The notes: generated by a model not told the origin, from the sequence alone. A stretch of DNA of 64,000 nucleotides from Rhizobium sullae (GCF_025200715.1 NZ_CP104143.1:310001-374000), one strand, 5' to 3'. Positions 1 through 9,662 are shown, counted from the stretch's first letter. Made by a program: numbers and translations.

Positions 1-252
1 AGCTTCGGCGTGCGCCCCGAAGACCTTCAGATCGCCAATGGCGACGACTACATCTTCGAAGGCAAGGTCTCGATCGTCGAAGCGCTCGGCGAAGTCACGC
101 TGCTTTACATCGAAGGCCTGGTGCCGGGAGAACCGATCATCGTCAAGCTTCCGGGCATTACCGACATCAAGAAGGGGCAGAACATGAGGTTCGCCGCCGA
201 TCGCTCGAAGCTGCATCTTTTCGATGCGGAAGGCCACACTTACAGAAAGTAG
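1..252 (+). CDS. aglK: ABC transporter ATP-binding protein, C-terminal fragment (sugar type, probably AglK)
   Basis: Only the last 83 residues are in the window; the gene starts upstream of base 1. The visible part begins with GVRPEDL, the hallmark entry into the C-terminal regulatory TOBE/OB domain of MalK/UgpC-type ATPases that energise carbohydrate importers. No Walker or signature motif is included. In Sinorhizobium meliloti, from memory, the alpha-glucoside operon aglEFGAK lies next to the edd-pgl-zwf genes, and the same genes follow here, so AglK is the most likely identity. Other MalK-family ATPases (ugpC, thuK) cannot be excluded from the tail alone. Confidence 0.7.
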   Translation, partial: SFGVRPEDLQIANGDDYIFEGKVSIVEALGEVTLLYIEGLVPGEPIIVKLPGITDIKKGQNMRFAADRSKLHLFDAEGHTYRK

Positions 253-420
253 GAAGCCATTTTTGGGCGCTTCTTTTGTGAGCGCCGGAAACGCCGCGAT
301 CATCACCTTCTGTTAAACATCCGCTGCTAGCTTCGCCTTATAGTTTTAAGGGGAATTAGGGTCGTGGGTGCATCCAATCCATTGCCTCCAGGGCATTTTC
401 TGAACAAGGAAGAATCCTTC

Positions 421-774
421 ATGTACGACCGCGAACAGCGGTTCAAAATGGAGGATACGATGAACGCGGCGCGAATCGAATATACCGAGAAGGGCGTCAT
501 GCACATGGCGTCTCGGCGCTGCGACATTATCCGAATCTCGATGAGCAGCGCGGTCCTTGCGATCTTGACGCAATTCACTCTGCCGAAGCAGTTTTATCTG
601 GATATTCCGGACGCGCGCATCACCAAGGTCGGCTGCATGCTGATGCGGGTGAATACCAACAACACCATCGAAGTTCGCTTTTTGCGCCTGCTGACGCAGA
701 AGGAGATGAACAAGATCTTCGTCTACAGCACGCATCCGGCGCACCGCGACTACGTTCTCGACGTCCGCGCCTGA
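421..774 (+). CDS. Small PilZ-like protein (degenerate)
   Basis: A 117-residue protein. The spacing CDIIRIS..A, then LPKQFYLDIP, then GCMLMRV and IEVRFL follows the strand pattern of a PilZ domain (DIS..GA, LP..F.L.I, C.V.WR, IGV.F). The arginine motif and DxSxxG signature that bind cyclic di-GMP are eroded: RISMSS replaces D.S..G. It may therefore bind a protein partner or nothing. An upstream GTG at 364 is possible, but the ATG at 421 has an AAGGAAGA Shine-Dalgarno about 8 bases before it. The gene is convergent with edd and shares its terminator. Assignment rests on pattern only. Confidence 0.55.
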   Translation: MYDREQRFKMEDTMNAARIEYTEKGVMHMASRRCDIIRISMSSAVLAILTQFTLPKQFYLDIPDARITKVGCMLMRVNTNNTIEVRFLRLLTQKEMNKIFVYSTHPAHRDYVLDVRA

Positions 775-792
775 TCGGACGGCACTGGAATT

Positions 793-820
793 AAAAAAGC
801 CCGCGAGCGCGGGCTTTTTT
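793..820. terminator. Bidirectional rho-independent terminator
   Basis: A-run, GCCCGCG stem, short AG loop, CGCGGGC and T-run form a perfect hairpin with A and T tracts on both sides. It lies between the convergent PilZ-like gene and edd and can terminate both. Confidence 0.9.
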
Positions 821-823
821 GCG

Positions 824-2644
824 TTAGTGGAAGAGGACGCTGGCACCGTGGTCCGAGGCGCCGACGGCGCGGCGGAACGGGGCGAAGAGCTCGCGGCCCA
901 TGCCGAATTCGTTGTCGGAGAGGTCGGCCGTCACCGGCTCGCGGTCTGCGAGGGTGGCGGCATCGACGAGGACTTCCAGCGTGCCGCGGATCGCATCGAG
1001 CCGGATGATGTCGCCGTCCTGGATGCGGGCGATCGGCCCGCCTTCGACGGCCTCCGGCGTGACATGGATCGCAGCCGGCACTTTGCCCGACGCACCGGAC
1101 ATGCGTCCGTCCGTCAGCAACGCGACGTGGAAACCGCGGTCCTGCAACACGCCGAGCGGTGGCGTCAGCTTGTGCAACTCTGGCATGCCGTTCGCCTTCG
1201 GACCCTGGAAGCGGACGACCGCCACGAAGTCGCGGTTGAGCTTGCCTTCCTTGAAGGCGTCCTGCAGTTCCTGCTGACTGTGGAAGACGATCGCCGGCGC
1301 TTCGATGATATGGCGGTCCGGCTTTACCGCGGAGATCTTGATGACCGCCTTGCCGAGATTGCCGCGCAGCATCTTTAGGCCGCCATTCGCCTGGAACGGC
1401 GTTTCAATGGTGGCGAGCACCTTGGCATCGTGGCTCTTCAGCGGCGCCGGTTCACGAACTACCGTGCCGTTGTCGCCGAGGCGGACGTCGATCGTGTAGG
1501 CTTCGAGACCTTGGCCGGCAACAGTGCGCACGTCATCGTGCAGCATGCCCTTCTTCAAAAGCTCTTTGATGAGGAAGCCCATGCCGCCTGCGGCGTGGAA
1601 ATGGTTCACATCCGCCAGACCGTTCGGATAGACGCGGGCAAGCAGCGGGATTTCCTCGGAGAGCTCGGCGATGTCCTGCCAGGTAAGCTGGATGCCGGCA
1701 GCGCGCGCCATGGCGACGAGATGCAGTGTATGGTTCGTGGAGCCGCCGGTCGCATGCAGGCCGACGACGCCGTTGACGATGGAACGCTCGTCGATCATTT
1801 CACCGGCCGGCGTGAATTCGTTGCCGAGCGCGGTGATCGCCAGCGCGCGCTTTGCCGCCTCGCGCGTCAGCGCTTCGCGCAGCGGCGTGCCCGGATTGAT
1901 GAAGGAAGAGCCGGGCAGATGGAAACCCATGATCTCCATCAGCATCTGGTTCGAATTCGCGGTACCGTAGAAGGTGCATGTGCCCGGGCCGTGATAAGAT
2001 TTGGACTCTGCTTCGAGCAGCTCGGCGCGGCCGACCTTGCCTTCCGCATAGAGCTGGCGGACACGCGACTTCTCGTCATTGGGAAGCCCGCTGGTCATAG
2101 GCCCTGCCGGAACGAAGATCGAGGGCAGGTGGCCGAAGGAAAGCGCAGCAATCACCAGACCCGGCACGATCTTGTCACAGACGCCAAGGAAGAGCGCCGC
2201 GTCGAACATGTTGTGCGATAAACCGATGCCTGCAGACATGGCAATCAGGTCGCGGGAAAAGAGGGACAGCTCCATGCCCGGCTGGCCCTGCGTGACGCCA
2301 TCGCACATGGCAGGGACGCCGCCGGCGACCTGGGCAATGCCGCCGGCTTCCGCCGCAGCTTCGCGGATGATCGCCGGATAGGTCTCGAATGGCTGATGGG
2401 CTGAGAGCATGTCGTTGTAAGCGGTGATGATGCCGAGATTGGGCACGCGATCGCCCGCCAGTGCATCCTTCTCGGCGGGGGAACAGATCGCAAAGCCGTG
2501 CGCGAGGTTGGCGCAGCCGAGGATCGAGCGGTTCACGCTCTTGGAAGCTGCGGCGCGCAGGCGCTCCAGATATCGTTCGCGCGTCGGTTTCGATCGTTCG
2601 ACGATGCGGGACGTGATCGCGGAAATGCGTGCGTTAGCGGACAT
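824..2644 (-). CDS. edd: Phosphogluconate dehydratase
   Basis: A 606-residue IlvD/Edd-family enzyme that dehydrates 6-phosphogluconate to KDPG, the committed step of the Entner-Doudoroff pathway in the cytoplasm. Family motifs are intact: AMCDGVTQG near residue 113, GVCDKIVPG around C156 and [16 protein letters not shown] around C223, matching the 4Fe-4S ligands of E. coli Edd. Length is normal. It is the third gene of a minus-strand operon zwf-pgl-edd, 52 bases after pgl. No eda aldolase is visible, so KDPG cleavage is encoded elsewhere. Confidence 0.96.
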   Translation of the reverse strand: MSANARISAITSRIVERSKPTRERYLERLRAAASKSVNRSILGCANLAHGFAICSPAEKDALAGDRVPNLGIITAYNDMLSAHQPFETYPAIIREAAAEAGGIAQVAGGVPAMCDGVTQGQPGMELSLFSRDLIAMSAGIGLSHNMFDAALFLGVCDKIVPGLVIAALSFGHLPSIFVPAGPMTSGLPNDEKSRVRQLYAEGKVGRAELLEAESKSYHGPGTCTFYGTANSNQMLMEIMGFHLPGSSFINPGTPLREALTREAAKRALAITALGNEFTPAGEMIDERSIVNGVVGLHATGGSTNHTLHLVAMARAAGIQLTWQDIAELSEEIPLLARVYPNGLADVNHFHAAGGMGFLIKELLKKGMLHDDVRTVAGQGLEAYTIDVRLGDNGTVVREPAPLKSHDAKVLATIETPFQANGGLKMLRGNLGKAVIKISAVKPDRHIIEAPAIVFHSQQELQDAFKEGKLNRDFVAVVRFQGPKANGMPELHKLTPPLGVLQDRGFHVALLTDGRMSGASGKVPAAIHVTPEAVEGGPIARIQDGDIIRLDAIRGTLEVLVDAATLADREPVTADLSDNEFGMGRELFAPFRRAVGASDHGASVLFH

Positions 2645-2696
2645 GGGAGGTATCCTGCCTTAGTTGCTCTCAAGTTTTATGTTCGCCGGCTCTGCC

Positions 2697-3395
2697 TTAC
2701 GGCGCCCAGTAGATTTCGACCGGGGAAGCCGCCCGGCGCAGAACGGCCCGGATCGGCATCTCTGCGTCTTCTCCGGCATCTTCCGCTTTCGCCAACGTAT
2801 CCTTCTTGCCCGCGCCTTCGATGTGAAGCACCAGGAGCGCGGCATCCTGAAGGCTGGAGAAGGTGAAGGTCAGGCGCGGCTCGCCGGCGCCTTTGGCTTC
2901 CATTGTGATGATGCCACGCGGCGTTGCCGGATCGAGTGCGGCAGCAAGGTTGCTGCCGCCGGGAAAGAACGATGCGGTGTGGCCGTCGCCGCCCATGCCG
3001 AGGATCACCACGTCGAACGGGTTGCTGATCGCTTTCGTCTCGGCAGTCGCGAGCTTTGCCGCATATTCGGCAGAGTCCGTCTTCTGGTAGAGCGGCACGA
3101 AGCGCGCTGCCTTCGCCTTGTTCTGCAGCAGGTTGTTCGCGACCAGCAGATGGTTCGAACGTTCATTGTCCGCGGGAACGAAGCGCTCGTCAACAAGCGT
3201 GACCGTCACCTTGCTCCAGTCGAGGCCGCGGGTGGAGAGCTCCTGGAAGAAGGCTTTCGGGGTCGAACCGCCGGAAACGGCGATGCTGGCCACTCCGCGG
3301 GCCGTGATCGCTGCAGAAAGCCGCTCCGTCACCTTGTCTGCAAGGCTGCTTGCGAGTTCCGCGGCATTGGTAAAAGCATGCAAGGTGGCTGCCAT
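2697..3395 (-). CDS. pgl: 6-phosphogluconolactonase
   Basis: A 232-residue DevB/SOL-type lactonase of the NagB-like fold. It hydrolyses 6-phosphogluconolactone from Zwf to 6-phosphogluconate. Visible motifs are [12 protein letters not shown] near residue 39, LVDERFVP near 67 and [16 protein letters not shown] near 130, which form the sugar-phosphate site. Its start is 11 bases after the zwf stop, so the two are almost certainly co-transcribed and sit between the enzymes that make and use the product. Confidence 0.95.
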   Translation of the reverse strand: MAATLHAFTNAAELASSLADKVTERLSAAITARGVASIAVSGGSTPKAFFQELSTRGLDWSKVTVTLVDERFVPADNERSNHLLVANNLLQNKAKAARFVPLYQKTDSAEYAAKLATAETKAISNPFDVVILGMGGDGHTASFFPGGSNLAAALDPATPRGIITMEAKGAGEPRLTFTFSSLQDAALLVLHIEGAGKKDTLAKAEDAGEDAEMPIRAVLRRAASPVEIYWAP

Positions 3396-3406
3396 CGCTC
3401 GCGATC

Positions 3407-4882
3407 CTAGATGTTGTCGTGCCAGGTGCGGCCTTCACGCTCAATGAGGGCGATGGCCTGGCTCGGGCCCCAGGTGCCGGCGGTATAGCCCTGAACGAGC
3501 TGGCCGGTCGTTTCCCAACCCTTGAGCATCGGGTCGACCCACCGCCACGCGGCTTCAACTTCGTCGCGGCGCATGAAGAGCGTCTGGTTGGAACGGACGA
3601 CGTCCATCAGCAGGCGCTCGTAGGCGTCCGGATTGCGCACGTTGAAGGCTGACGCAAAGCTCATGTCGAGCGAAACGTTGCGCAGGCGCATGCCGCCGGG
3701 GCCGGGGTCCTTGATCATCAGCGATTGCTTGACGCCTTCGTCCGGCTGCAGGCGGATGATGAGCTGGTTCTGGTTGATGCGTCCGGCCGCCTGATCGAAG
3801 ATCGCGTGCGGGATCGGCTTGAAGGTGATGACGATTTCCGACATGCGGCCGGCAAGGCGCTTGCCCGTGCGTATGAAGAAAGGAACGCCTGCCCAGCGCC
3901 AGTTGTTGATCTCGGCCTTGATGGCAACAAAGGTTTCGGTGTTGGAAACGCCGCCTTCGAGCTCTTCCAGATAGCCCTTGACCGGGCCACTGCCAGAAGC
4001 GCCGGCGCGATATTGGCCGCGAACCGTTACCTGCTCGACATTCGACGAATCGATCGGTTTCAGGGCACGGAGTACCTTCAGTTTCTCGTCGCGGACAGCT
4101 TCGGAATCCATCGACGACGGCACCTCCATGGCTGTCAGGCAGAGGAGCTGCAGGATGTGATTCTGCACCATGTCGCGCAATGCGCCGGCAGTGTCGTAGT
4201 AGCCTGCGCGTCCCTCGAGGCCAACAGCTTCGGCAACCGTGATCTGCACGTGGTCAATGTAATTGGCGTTCCACAGCGGCTCGTAGAGGGCGTTCGCAAA
4301 GCGCAGCGCCATCAGGTTCTGCACCGTTTCCTTGCCGAGATAGTGGTCGATACGGAAGATCTGCTCTTCCTTGAAGGCGCGGCCGATCGTGTCGTTCAGC
4401 GACAGCGCCGAGGAAAGGTCGCGGCCGATCGGCTTTTCGACAACGATGCGGGTCGACTTGGTGATCAGCTTGTGGTCGGCGATCTTCTGGGAGATGTCGC
4501 CGAAGATGCCGGGTGCGACGGCAAGATAAAAGGCACGGACGCGGTCCTTGCCCTCGTCCAGCAGCTTCTTCAGCTGATCCCAGCCGCCGTCAGAACGCGC
4601 GTCGACGGGGACGTAAAAAAGGCGCCTGCAGAATTTCTCGACTTCCGCATCGTCATACTCGCCCTTCTTCAGATGCTCCTTGAGGGCATCCTTGGCGAAC
4701 TTGCGGTATTCGTCGTCGGAAAGCGGGCTGCGCGAAGCGCCGATAATGCGCGTCGGCTCGGTGAACTGGCCCTCGATCTGGCGGTGATAGAGGGCGGGAA
4801 GGAGCTTGCGCTCGGCAAGATCGCCGCTGCCGCCGAAGACGACATAATCAAAGGGTTCGACGGGAATGATCTGGCTGCTCAT
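3407..4882 (-). CDS. zwf: Glucose-6-phosphate 1-dehydrogenase
   Basis: A 491-residue NADP-dependent dehydrogenase, first gene of zwf-pgl-edd. The nucleotide site is seen in VVFGGSGDLAERKLLPAL near residue 15, and the substrate and catalytic motif RIDHYLGKETVQN near 180. A TTG five codons upstream (4897) is in frame, but the ATG at 4882 is preceded by GAGAGAAGAG at good distance and gives the usual N-terminus. It oxidises glucose-6-phosphate, supplying NADPH and 6-phosphogluconate for Edd. An AT-rich inverted repeat lies about 35 bases upstream. Confidence 0.96.
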   Translation of the reverse strand: MSSQIIPVEPFDYVVFGGSGDLAERKLLPALYHRQIEGQFTEPTRIIGASRSPLSDDEYRKFAKDALKEHLKKGEYDDAEVEKFCRRLFYVPVDARSDGGWDQLKKLLDEGKDRVRAFYLAVAPGIFGDISQKIADHKLITKSTRIVVEKPIGRDLSSALSLNDTIGRAFKEEQIFRIDHYLGKETVQNLMALRFANALYEPLWNANYIDHVQITVAEAVGLEGRAGYYDTAGALRDMVQNHILQLLCLTAMEVPSSMDSEAVRDEKLKVLRALKPIDSSNVEQVTVRGQYRAGASGSGPVKGYLEELEGGVSNTETFVAIKAEINNWRWAGVPFFIRTGKRLAGRMSEIVITFKPIPHAIFDQAAGRINQNQLIIRLQPDEGVKQSLMIKDPGPGGMRLRNVSLDMSFASAFNVRNPDAYERLLMDVVRSNQTLFMRRDEVEAAWRWVDPMLKGWETTGQLVQGYTAGTWGPSQAIALIEREGRTWHDNI

Positions 4883-4915
4883 GAGCTCTTCTCTCAATCA
4901 GGCTGGTTGCGGCCG

Positions 4916-4937
4916 TTTTAATCTAATCGATTTAAAA
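4916..4937. promoter_or_regulatory. AT-rich inverted repeat upstream of zwf
   Basis: TTTTAA, ten bases, TTAAAA, with AATCGATT in the centre. It lies 34-55 bases before the zwf ATG, in the only sizeable gap before the operon, where an operator or core promoter is expected. A LacI- or RpiR-type site is possible; the regulator is not identifiable. Confidence 0.35.
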
Positions 4938-5017
4938 AAGCCAGTGTGCGATGCAATGAATCTGTCCGGTCCCGGTTTTAAAGCGAATTGCCCCGGGAGG
5001 AAATCCCGCAATCGTCC

Positions 5018-6316
5018 CTAAAACTTGTCGCGCAGCGCGAACCACGACAAGGCCAGGAAAAGCAACGGTGCGCGCATTGCCGCACCACCGGGAAACGCCG
5101 GAATATCGAGCGCCTTGAAGAGCTCGAGATCGGCGGACTTTCCAAGCACCGTTTCTGCATAAAGTTTGCCGCAGTAATTTGACAGCATCACTCCATGGCC
5201 CGAATAACCACCGATCGAGGTAACGCCCGGCATCACTTCGCGCACGAAGGGCTGGCGCGGCATTGTTATGCCGACACTGCCGCCCCAGGCATGCGTGATC
5301 TTGATGTCCTTGAGATCCGGATAGATTTCGGCGATCTGGCGGCGGATATGTTCGCTAATTTCGCGCGGATTGTCGGCGGTATAGGCTTCGCGGCCGCCGA
5401 AGAGCAGCCGCCCGTCTTTGGATTTCCGGAAATAGCGCACGACGAAACGCGAGTCGGCGACGGCCTCCCCGCCGGGAAGCACGGCGGGATATTTGTCGAG
5501 CGGCACGGTTGCGCCGATGAACGAGCGGATCGGCATGACATGGCTTGCCGTTACCGGCTCCAGATTGCCGATATAGCCGTTGCAGGCAATCAGCGCGCGG
5601 CCGGCGGTGATCGTGCCCTTCGGCGTTTCGATCGTCACCTTGCCGCTGCCCTGGCGGATTGCGGTCGCCTTGGTCATCTCGAAAATCTGCGCCCCCGCAT
5701 TGGCCGCAACGCGCGCCAACCCGATCAGCAGCTTCAGCGGATGAATGTGGCCGGTGCCGGTGTCGCGCACGCCGCAGTAGTAGCGCTTGGAGCCAAGGCG
5801 TTCCTGCGTCTCTTCCCTGTCCATGAATCGCAGATGTGGATAATCGTAGCGCAACGCGGCAATCTCGGCATTCTCGTAATAGTAGCGTTTGTAGCGTTCC
5901 TTGTGCGAGACGTTCATCTGACCGGGCATGAATTCGATGTCGATCTGATGCTCGCTCGCAAAATCGAGCAGGTGTTTCTTGGAAGCCTCCGCAAGATCGA
6001 AGAGTGCCTTGGAACGTTCGTAGCCGATCTTCTCTTCCAACTCCTCCGGCCACGAGCGCTGGCCGGTGCCGAGCTGCCCGCCGTTGCGGCCGGATGCCCC
6101 GTCTCCGAAACGGCAGGCATCGATCAGCGTGACCGAAACGCCGGCATTCGCCAGATTGTATGCCGCCTGCAAACCGGTATAGCCGCCGCCCACGATGGCG
6201 ACGTCGCATGTCTTCGATCCGTCGAGCTCCGGATAGGTCGGCCGCTCCCCCACCGTCGCCTGATACCAGGAAACGCCGGGCGCGATGGGGCTCTGCCAGT
6301 TTTCTTGCACCGTCAT
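5018..6316 (-). CDS. puuB: FAD-dependent amine oxidoreductase (gamma-glutamylputrescine oxidase-like)
   Basis: A 432-residue DAO/OrdL-type flavoenzyme. The FAD Rossmann motif VGGGYTGLQAA is at about residues 42-52, followed by DGASGRNGGQLG near 75, typical of the PuuB/OrdL group. Near the C-terminus GGYSGHGVMLSNYCGK closes the FAD site. It starts 14 bases after the glutamine-synthetase-like gene, with a GAGGAGG Shine-Dalgarno. This pairing is the PuuA-PuuB arrangement in which gamma-glutamylated putrescine is oxidised to the aldehyde. The exact amine is inferred. Confidence 0.78.
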   Translation of the reverse strand: MTVQENWQSPIAPGVSWYQATVGERPTYPELDGSKTCDVAIVGGGYTGLQAAYNLANAGVSVTLIDACRFGDGASGRNGGQLGTGQRSWPEELEEKIGYERSKALFDLAEASKKHLLDFASEHQIDIEFMPGQMNVSHKERYKRYYYENAEIAALRYDYPHLRFMDREETQERLGSKRYYCGVRDTGTGHIHPLKLLIGLARVAANAGAQIFEMTKATAIRQGSGKVTIETPKGTITAGRALIACNGYIGNLEPVTASHVMPIRSFIGATVPLDKYPAVLPGGEAVADSRFVVRYFRKSKDGRLLFGGREAYTADNPREISEHIRRQIAEIYPDLKDIKITHAWGGSVGITMPRQPFVREVMPGVTSIGGYSGHGVMLSNYCGKLYAETVLGKSADLELFKALDIPAFPGGAAMRAPLLFLALSWFALRDKF

Positions 6317-6329
6317 GAGGTGAGCCTCC

Positions 6330-7766
6330 TCACACGTTGAGCAGCAGGAATTCGCGTTCCCAGGGGCTGATCACCTGCATGAAGGTTTCGAACTCTCCCC
6401 GCTTCACGCCTGCATAGAGGCCGATGAATTCCTTGCCGAAGACCTCCTCGAATGCCGGTTCATCTTCCATCAGGGCAACGGCTTCGAGCAGGCCGCGCGG
6501 AAGGTCGATCGACCCTTCGTTGGCGGCGTCCTCGGTCGGTGCCGTGGGCTCGATTTCCTTCATGATGCCAAGAAGACCGGATGCCAGCGACGCGGCCAAC
6601 GCCAGATAAGGGTTAGCATCCGAGCTCGGCAGACGGTTTTCGACACGCCGCGCCTGCGGGTCGGAAACCGGCACACGGAATGCCGTGGTGCGGTTGTCGT
6701 AACCCCAGGCGTTGTTAACCGGGCAGGACATGTTCGGAGCGAGGCGCCGGTAGGAGTTGACGTAAGGCGCGAGCATCACAAGCGCGCTAGGCACGTATTT
6801 CTGCATGCCGCCAATGAAGTGGAAAAACTCTTTCGACGCCGATCCGTCGGGATTGGAAAAGACGTTCTTGCCGGTCTCGATATTGACGACCGACTGGTGG
6901 ATATGCATCGCCGAGCCCGGCTGGCCCTGCATCGGCTTCGCCATGAAGGTCGCGTAGATATCGTGCTTCAGCGCCGCCTCGCGGATCGTGCGCTTGAACA
7001 TGAAGACTTGGTCGGCAAGCTCGATCGGGTTGCCGTGGCGCAGGTTGATCTCCAGTTGCGCCGGACCCTCTTCGTGGATCAGCGTATCGATCTCTAGGCC
7101 CTGCTTCTCGGAGAAGTGGTAGATGTCGTCGATCAGTTCGTCGAATTCATTGATGCCGGCGATGGAATAGCCCTGACCGCCGAGGATCGAGCGGCCTGAG
7201 CGGCCCTTCGGCGGGCGCAGCGGATAGTCGGGATCGTCGTTGTTGGCAACGAGATAGAATTCGATCTCCGGTGCGACAACCGGCTTCCAGCCGCGTTCGG
7301 CGTACAGACCCATGATCCGCTTGAGGAGGTTGCGCGGCGTATAGGGGACCTCCTCGCCTTCCGAGTTGACGATGTCGCAGATCACCTGCGCCGTCGGGTC
7401 CGTCTCCCAGGGAACGACAGAAAGCGTCGAAAGATCGGGCATCAGCTTCAGGTCACTGTCGCGCGGCTCGTAGCGGAAGCTCTCGGTCTCCTCGGGATAT
7501 TCGCCGGAGATCGTGTGGCGATAGATCGCCGAGGGCAGGGCGAGCGACGTATTGGAGGTGAATTTCGAGGTCGGCATCATCTTGCCGCGCGGAACGCCGG
7601 CGAGGTCGGGAGTGATGCATTCGATGTCCTCGATGCCGCGTGTGCGAAGCCACTGCGCCGCTTCCTTCCAGTTTGCCACACCGCGCGAAGATCCGGGATC
7701 CGGGGGAATTTTCGTAGAGGCAGGCACGTTTCTAGCAGGTTTCAGCGTCGTCTTTTTTGGTGACAT
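6330..7766 (-). CDS. puuA: Glutamine synthetase family protein, probable gamma-glutamylpolyamine synthetase
   Basis: About 478 residues from the ATG at 7766; in-frame ATGs at 7775 and 7802 and a longer reading to 7877 exist, none with a good Shine-Dalgarno, so the start is uncertain. GS motifs are clear: VAPEIEFYL with metal-binding glutamates, EEGPAQLEINLRHG, GSAMHIHQS and the ATP-site run NAWGYDNRTTAFRVP. The divergent N-terminus and the adjacent PuuB-like oxidase argue for ligating glutamate to a polyamine rather than to ammonia. It is the first gene of the pair and divergent from a flavoprotein gene. Confidence 0.75.
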   Translation of the reverse strand: MSPKKTTLKPARNVPASTKIPPDPGSSRGVANWKEAAQWLRTRGIEDIECITPDLAGVPRGKMMPTSKFTSNTSLALPSAIYRHTISGEYPEETESFRYEPRDSDLKLMPDLSTLSVVPWETDPTAQVICDIVNSEGEEVPYTPRNLLKRIMGLYAERGWKPVVAPEIEFYLVANNDDPDYPLRPPKGRSGRSILGGQGYSIAGINEFDELIDDIYHFSEKQGLEIDTLIHEEGPAQLEINLRHGNPIELADQVFMFKRTIREAALKHDIYATFMAKPMQGQPGSAMHIHQSVVNIETGKNVFSNPDGSASKEFFHFIGGMQKYVPSALVMLAPYVNSYRRLAPNMSCPVNNAWGYDNRTTAFRVPVSDPQARRVENRLPSSDANPYLALAASLASGLLGIMKEIEPTAPTEDAANEGSIDLPRGLLEAVALMEDEPAFEEVFGKEFIGLYAGVKRGEFETFMQVISPWEREFLLLNV

Positions 7767-7891
7767 GACACACATGTTCGCGGTTGATCGGAAGGTCATC
7801 ATAGCCGGAGTTTGGCAATTGGCGAGGGGCGGCAGCGTTGACTTTCGCCATTCGATAGAAAAAGAAAGCCCATTCACGGAAGGAAAATGGT

Positions 7892-9073
7892 TTGAGACTG
7901 AAGAGCGACGTGATCGTCATAGGCGCGGGCGCCGCCGGAATGATGTGCGCCATCCGCGCCGGGCAGCGCGGCCGCTCAGTCGTCGTGCTCGATCACGCGA
8001 AAGCGCCGGGCGAGAAAATCCGCATCTCGGGTGGCGGCCGCTGCAACTTCACCAATGTCAATGCCGGCCCGAAGAATTTCCTGTCGGCCAATCCCCATTT
8101 CTGCAAATCCGCGCTCGCCCGCTTCACGCCGGCCGATTTCGTCGCCATGGTCGACCGATATGGGATTGCATGGCACGAGAAGACGCTCGGCCAACTCTTC
8201 TGCGATGACAGCGCCAGGGATATCATCCGCATGTTGCTCGACGAGATGCAGGCGGCAGGCGTACAACTGCGGTTGCAGACCGAAATCCTGGCCGTCGAAA
8301 AAGGCATCGACGGCTTTCGCGTCAGGACATCCGACGACGAATACGAGTGTACTTCGCTCGTCGTGGCGACCGGCGGCAAGTCGATACCAAAAATGGGGGC
8401 AACGGGTTTTGCCTACCGCATCGCCGAATTGTTCGGTCTCTCTTTGGTCAAAACGCGCCCCGGTCTCGTCCCGCTGACGCTTGATCCCCTCTTGCTGGAG
8501 AGCATTGCGCCGCTATCCGGCATCTCGGCGCCCGCCGAAATCCGGCATGGAAAAACCGGCTTCCGTGAAGCCCTGCTCTTTACCCACCGCGGTCTCAGCG
8601 GCCCGGCGATCCTGCAAATATCCTCCTACTGGCGGGAGGGAGACGAGATCGCCATTGGTATCGAGCCGGATGTCGATCTTCTTCTGCATCTAAAGAAAGC
8701 CAAGCAACTAAACGGCCGTCAGTCGGCCCAGACGGTGCTCGGGGAAATTCTGCCGAAACGGCTGGCGCAATATCTGACGGAGCGCGAAGGCATATCAGGC
8801 AACATGGCCGACCTCTCCGACAAGGTGCTCATCCGTCTTTGCGATGCAGCACAGAACTGGAAGATCAAGCCTTCCGGCTCCGAAGGTTATCGCACCGCGG
8901 AAGTGACGCTCGGCGGCATCGATACCGCCGGACTCGATTCCCGTACGATGCAGGCAAAAGGCGTGCCCAGCCTCTATTTCATCGGTGAATGCGTCGACGT
9001 GACCGGATGGCTCGGCGGCTATAATTTCCAATGGGCCTGGGCCTCGGGCTTTGCCGCAGGCGAATCCTTGTAG
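7892..9073 (+). CDS. HI0933/BaiN-family NAD(P)/FAD-dependent oxidoreductase
   Basis: A 393-residue flavoprotein of the HI0933 family, whose physiological substrate is generally unknown. The N-terminal dinucleotide motif VIVIGAGAAGMMCAIRAG is followed by the family signature ISGGGRCNFTN near residue 46; VVATGGKSIPKMGATG near 155 and the C-terminal GWLGGYNFQWAWASG are also present. The start is a TTG at 7892 with GGAAGGA eight bases upstream; an ATG just before is out of frame. It is divergent from puuA across a 125-base gap. Confidence 0.85.
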   Translation: MRLKSDVIVIGAGAAGMMCAIRAGQRGRSVVVLDHAKAPGEKIRISGGGRCNFTNVNAGPKNFLSANPHFCKSALARFTPADFVAMVDRYGIAWHEKTLGQLFCDDSARDIIRMLLDEMQAAGVQLRLQTEILAVEKGIDGFRVRTSDDEYECTSLVVATGGKSIPKMGATGFAYRIAELFGLSLVKTRPGLVPLTLDPLLLESIAPLSGISAPAEIRHGKTGFREALLFTHRGLSGPAILQISSYWREGDEIAIGIEPDVDLLLHLKKAKQLNGRQSAQTVLGEILPKRLAQYLTEREGISGNMADLSDKVLIRLCDAAQNWKIKPSGSEGYRTAEVTLGGIDTAGLDSRTMQAKGVPSLYFIGECVDVTGWLGGYNFQWAWASGFAAGESL

Positions 9074-9223
9074 GGACGAATCTGGGGAACGGGATTCAAG
9101 ACTTCTTAAGCACGGTGCGCCATCGTGTCCCAATGGCCGTATGGAAAGAGCTTCCTAAATTAAGCTTTACCGGCAAGCCGTTTTGGTGGATTGTTGAGTC
9201 TTGAAGGAAGTGAGGTTCTACGC

Positions 9224-9367
9224 ATGAACAGGAACACACAACGCGCCCGCGCCATTGCAATCGCTCAGGCAAGACCTGATACAAAGCTCGCAGCCGTCCG
9301 CTTCCTCATGCTCGCGACCGGCGCAACGGCCGCACTTGTGGCCCTCCTGATCGCTCACGCCGTTTAA
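9224..9367 (+). CDS. 47-aa putative small membrane protein
   Basis: Too short for usual gene calls. The ATG at 9224 has a strong GAAGGAAGTGAGG Shine-Dalgarno 4-16 bases upstream. The product starts with a basic segment (MNRNTQRARAIAIAQARP) and ends with one hydrophobic helix (FLMLATGATAALVALLIAHA), so it would be a single-pass membrane protein with an N-terminal basic tail. A GGTTTGCC/GGCAAACC hairpin follows. The function is not recognised. Confidence 0.55.
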   Translation: MNRNTQRARAIAIAQARPDTKLAAVRFLMLATGATAALVALLIAHAV

Positions 9368-9662
9368 GGCATTTCCTTCGTCATACTTTTTGAGGTTTGC
9401 CCTTGCGCGGCAAACCGGTTGCGCGGGCGCCCGCCATGCAACGATGGGATTCGATTGCATCAGCTTATCCGAAAATTAAGATATCCTCTGCCACATTCAC
9501 CGCGAATGTTTGGGCATCGCCGCATTCTGCTTGCGATGATTTGGCAATGATTGCCGCCTGACCCCCTCGGGTTTCCCCAGTGTCTCACAGTCAGCTCGAT
9601 GCACTCGGCCGGCGCCGATTTCAGCCGGTGGGAGGAGTGGTGTATGGAAGGCCGGTATCGCC
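9368..9662. other. Long leader upstream of the first chemotaxis gene
   Basis: About 295 bases without a convincing gene. Apart from the hairpin at its left end it holds the presumed promoter of the chemotaxis-receptor gene. I could not identify a clear -35/-10 pair by eye. Confidence 0.4.
9394..9416 (+). terminator. Hairpin after the 47-aa ORF
   Basis: GGTTTGCC, seven bases, GGCAAACC: a perfect 8-bp stem 27 bases after the stop. No T-run follows, so it is a transcript-end or stability hairpin rather than a canonical terminator. Confidence 0.4.

Noticed and set aside
3725..4921. Long open frame opposite zwf (about 398 codons)
   Set aside because: Antisense of a clear enzyme gene; low-complexity Asp/Arg/Ala-rich product and no ribosome-binding site. 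Such frames arise from GC-rich third positions.
5195..6340. Long open frame opposite the puuB-like gene
   Set aside because: Same antisense effect; no family motifs, while the other strand carries a complete flavoenzyme.
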